Shown: positions 28,338 to 30,000 of the stretch, piece after piece
Position numbering within the stretch: the stretch's first letter is position 1
Layout: each line of letters starts with the position of its first letter
NCBI GenBank assembly: GCA_963575745.1
Contig: CAUYUJ010021147.1
Span: 107,501-137,500, forward strand
Direction of reading: 5' to 3'
Origin: Prorocentrum cordatum
Lineage: Eukaryota; Sar; Dinophyceae; Prorocentrales; Prorocentraceae
Length of the DNA stretch: 30,000 nt
Position numbers and translations under genes: made by a program
The notes under the pieces: model-generated
Seen by the model: the letters and a program-made list of their open reading frames with translations, nothing else
The model's database searches: none
Told to the model about the DNA's origin: nothing

Positions 28338-29740
28338 TCCCCACACACATGGCGTGGGGAGCAAGCTCCCCACGCCTGCGTCCGTTGACGTGGGGAGTGG
28401 GCTCCCCACGCACACGGTCTTGCACAATGGAGGGCACCCGGCCAAACGAAGGGAACAAACACGGCGTGGGGAGCAGGCCCCCCACACCAACTGTGTGGGG
28501 AGTAGGCTCCCCACGCCCTGGATGTGGGGAGCTGGCTCCCTACACCCCTGGCGCAGCCCCCCGCGCCCAAGGTGTGGGGAGCAGGCTCCCCACGCCCTGG
28601 GCGTGGGGAGCAGGCTCCCCACACCCCTGGCGCGGGGTGCGCTCCCCCCCCGTCCCCTGGGTGTGGGGGCAGCTCCCCACACCCAGGGTGTGGGGAGCAG
28701 GCTCCCTACACTCATGGTGTACATAGATGGCTCCCACATGCAGAGCGTGGGGAGCTGGCTCCCCACGCCCTGGGCGTGGGGAGCAGGCTCCCTACACCCA
28801 CTGGGTGGGGAACATGCTCCCCGCGCACATGGCGTGGGGAGCCTGCTCCCCACGCACCCCGCGTGGGGATCCGGCTCCCCACACCCAAGGTGTGGGGACC
28901 AGGCTCCCCACGCCCTGTGCGTGGGGAGCAGGCTCCCCACGCCCCTGACGCGCCCCCCCCCCCACTCCGAGGTGTGGGGAACTGCTCCCCCCTCGCCCCA
29001 GGGTGTGGGGAGCCTACTCCTCACACATTGGGTGTGGGGAGTCTGCTCCCCACACCGCGTGTGTGGGGAGTCTGTCCCCACGCCATGGGGCGGCAGAGGC
29101 GTGGTAGCTGCTCCCCACGCCCTGTGTGTGGGGAGCGTGCTCCTCCACGCAGTGGCGCACAGGGAGCCTGATCCCCACGCCAAGGGCGTGGGGAGCTAGC
29201 TCCCCACGCTCTGCATGTGGGAGTCATCTATGTACACCATGAGTGTAGGGAGCCTGCTCCCCACACCCTGGGTGTGGGGAGCTGGCTCCCCACGCCCAGG
29301 GCGCGCGGGGGTGCTCCCCGCGCCAGGGGTGTGGGGAGCCTGCTCCCCACACCTTGGGAGCGGGGGGGCTGCGTCAGGGGTGTAGGGAGCCAGTTCCCCA
29401 CACCCAGGGCGTGGGGAGCTTGCTCCCCACACCGCGGGTGCGGGGAGCTGGCTCCCCACACCTTGGGCGTGGGGAGCCTGCTCCCCACGCCAATGGGCGC
29501 GGGCGTGGGCAGCCTGCTCCCCGCGCCCTGTGCGCGGGGAGCTTGCTCCCCACGCAGTGGGTGTAGGGGGCCCCCTCCCCACGCCAACGGAGTGGGGAGC
29601 CTGTTCCCCGCGCCCTGGGCGCGGGGGGTCAGCTCCGCATGATCGGGTCGCGGGGTGCAGCACCACCCACGCTCTAAGCGTGGGGATTCCGATCCCTACG
29701 CCGGGGGTGCAGGGGGCCTGTCCCCACGCCCTGGGCACGG
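28338..29740. repeat. Array of about 40 short palindromic GC-rich units
   Basis: The core GTGGGGAGCNNGCTCCCCAC is itself a palindrome, and the joints (CACGCCCTGGGCGTG and variants) are palindromes too, with a spacing of about 33-37 bp. Units vary mainly at the centre dinucleotide and at cg/ca in the joints. One interruption of unique sequence lies at about 28408-28460. Few stop codons occur, so long Gly/Ala/Pro/Trp-rich ORFs appear in many frames; they are not genes. Confidence 0.9.
28470..29495. repeat. Large inverted repeat within the palindromic array
   Basis: Arm 1 (about 28470-28790) is the reverse complement of arm 2 (about 29185-29495). A landmark proves it is more than unit similarity: the unique phrase actcatggtgtacatagatg (about 28710-28729) followed by .ctcccacatgcagagcgtgg recurs inverted at about 29205-29252. 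The arms differ by small indels and one extra unit. Confidence 0.75.
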
Positions 29741-29779
29741 GGCGCTGAGGGGGATTTCTCTTCACTCCCACGCACGAGC

Positions 29780-29975
29780 ATCCAATGCGGAAGGTTAATT
29801 GGACATAGTATGGCCCTTCTGAGGGTTCCCAAGGCAGATGAATCTTACAAACTCCGATCAGGACGGTTGGATTGGACGGCTCCTGATCCTTCTGAGGTCC
29901 CCCGTCTTATCCAAAATCCGATGAGGAAGGTTGGTTTACACGCCCTGCGGGCCCCCTGGGGCCTGATGGCGACCC
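29780..29975. repeat. Imperfect 64-72 bp tandem repeat at the window edge
   Basis: Three starts (29780, 29852, 29916) share tccgat.aggaaggttgg, then cttctgagg.t.ccc in the first two. It may continue beyond the window. Confidence 0.5.
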
Positions 29976-30000
29976 ATCTGTTTAAAGAGCTAACCATGCT

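Noticed and set aside
28338-29740. CRISPR-like array of regularly spaced repeats
   Set aside because: Both repeats and spacers are palindromic and related to each other, spacing is irregular, there are no cas genes, and the surroundings are eukaryotic.
28317-29771. Long ORFs (about 190-290 codons) on both strands in the palindromic array
   Set aside because: They arise because the repeat lacks stop codons and has a period near a multiple of three; they translate to the same Gly/Ala/Pro/Trp-rich motif in several frames and strands.

Overview
The window looks like nuclear DNA of a dinoflagellate. A full 22-nt match to the dinoflagellate spliced leader (DinoSL) lies on the minus strand at 12797-12818. 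There are nine tandem TTTAGGG-type telomeric units at 28062-28124. The genes have inferred introns, low-complexity Ala/Pro/Lys-rich spacers, and a repeat-dense background full of GGA/TCC, CAT and poly(A) tracts. Every coding region I can support is on the minus strand, as expected for unidirectional dinoflagellate gene clusters. No rRNA, tRNA or bacterial-type gene was recognised.

1-4.9 kb: no supported gene. It holds short tandem repeats, three copies (436, 1702, 3778) of a roughly 140-180 bp inverted-repeat transposon family with 8-bp target duplications, a 200-bp inverted-repeat element (2528), a dispersed repeat (2234) and triplet tracts.

4.9-12.8 kb (minus strand): a decayed retroelement-like unit, read right to left. 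It starts with the relict spliced leader and a 142-nt leader. A D/H-rich, Cys-containing ORF follows, with one in-frame TGA, leading into a divergent ubiquitin domain (K48 replaced by Gln, K63 kept). That reading frame is interrupted by an A-rich insertion flanked by 19-bp direct repeats. After it come a gag-like ORF with a possible J-like motif, an APE-type endonuclease and a non-LTR reverse transcriptase, all broken by frameshifts. Whether the spliced leader, ubiquitin ORF and LINE were one transcript or a nested insertion is not settled.

12.8-19.4 kb: mostly non-coding. It holds a TA microsatellite, a second copy of the dispersed repeat, an 83-bp tandem repeat, two more copies of the 8-bp-TSD family (15516, 16875), a 183-bp element with near-perfect 24-25 bp termini (16147), a 117-bp palindromic element (14911), one weak candidate exon (17344-17694) and triplet repeats.

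19.4-28.0 kb (minus strand): two intron-containing genes in the same direction. The upstream one (27960 to 25031) encodes a C5-cytosine DNA methyltransferase of about 881 aa with recognisable motifs I, IV, VI, VIII, IX and X. The downstream one (24233 to 19403) encodes an unrecognised protein of about 1,200 aa in at least five inferred exons, with simple-sequence introns.

28.0-30.0 kb: interstitial telomeric repeat about 100 bp from the methyltransferase start, three 75-bp units each with a 15-bp-arm hairpin, then about 1.4 kb of short palindromic units arranged as a large inverted repeat, and an imperfect 64-72 bp tandem repeat at the edge. All intron and splice assignments were made by eye from reading phase and GT/AG sites; none is backed by transcripts.
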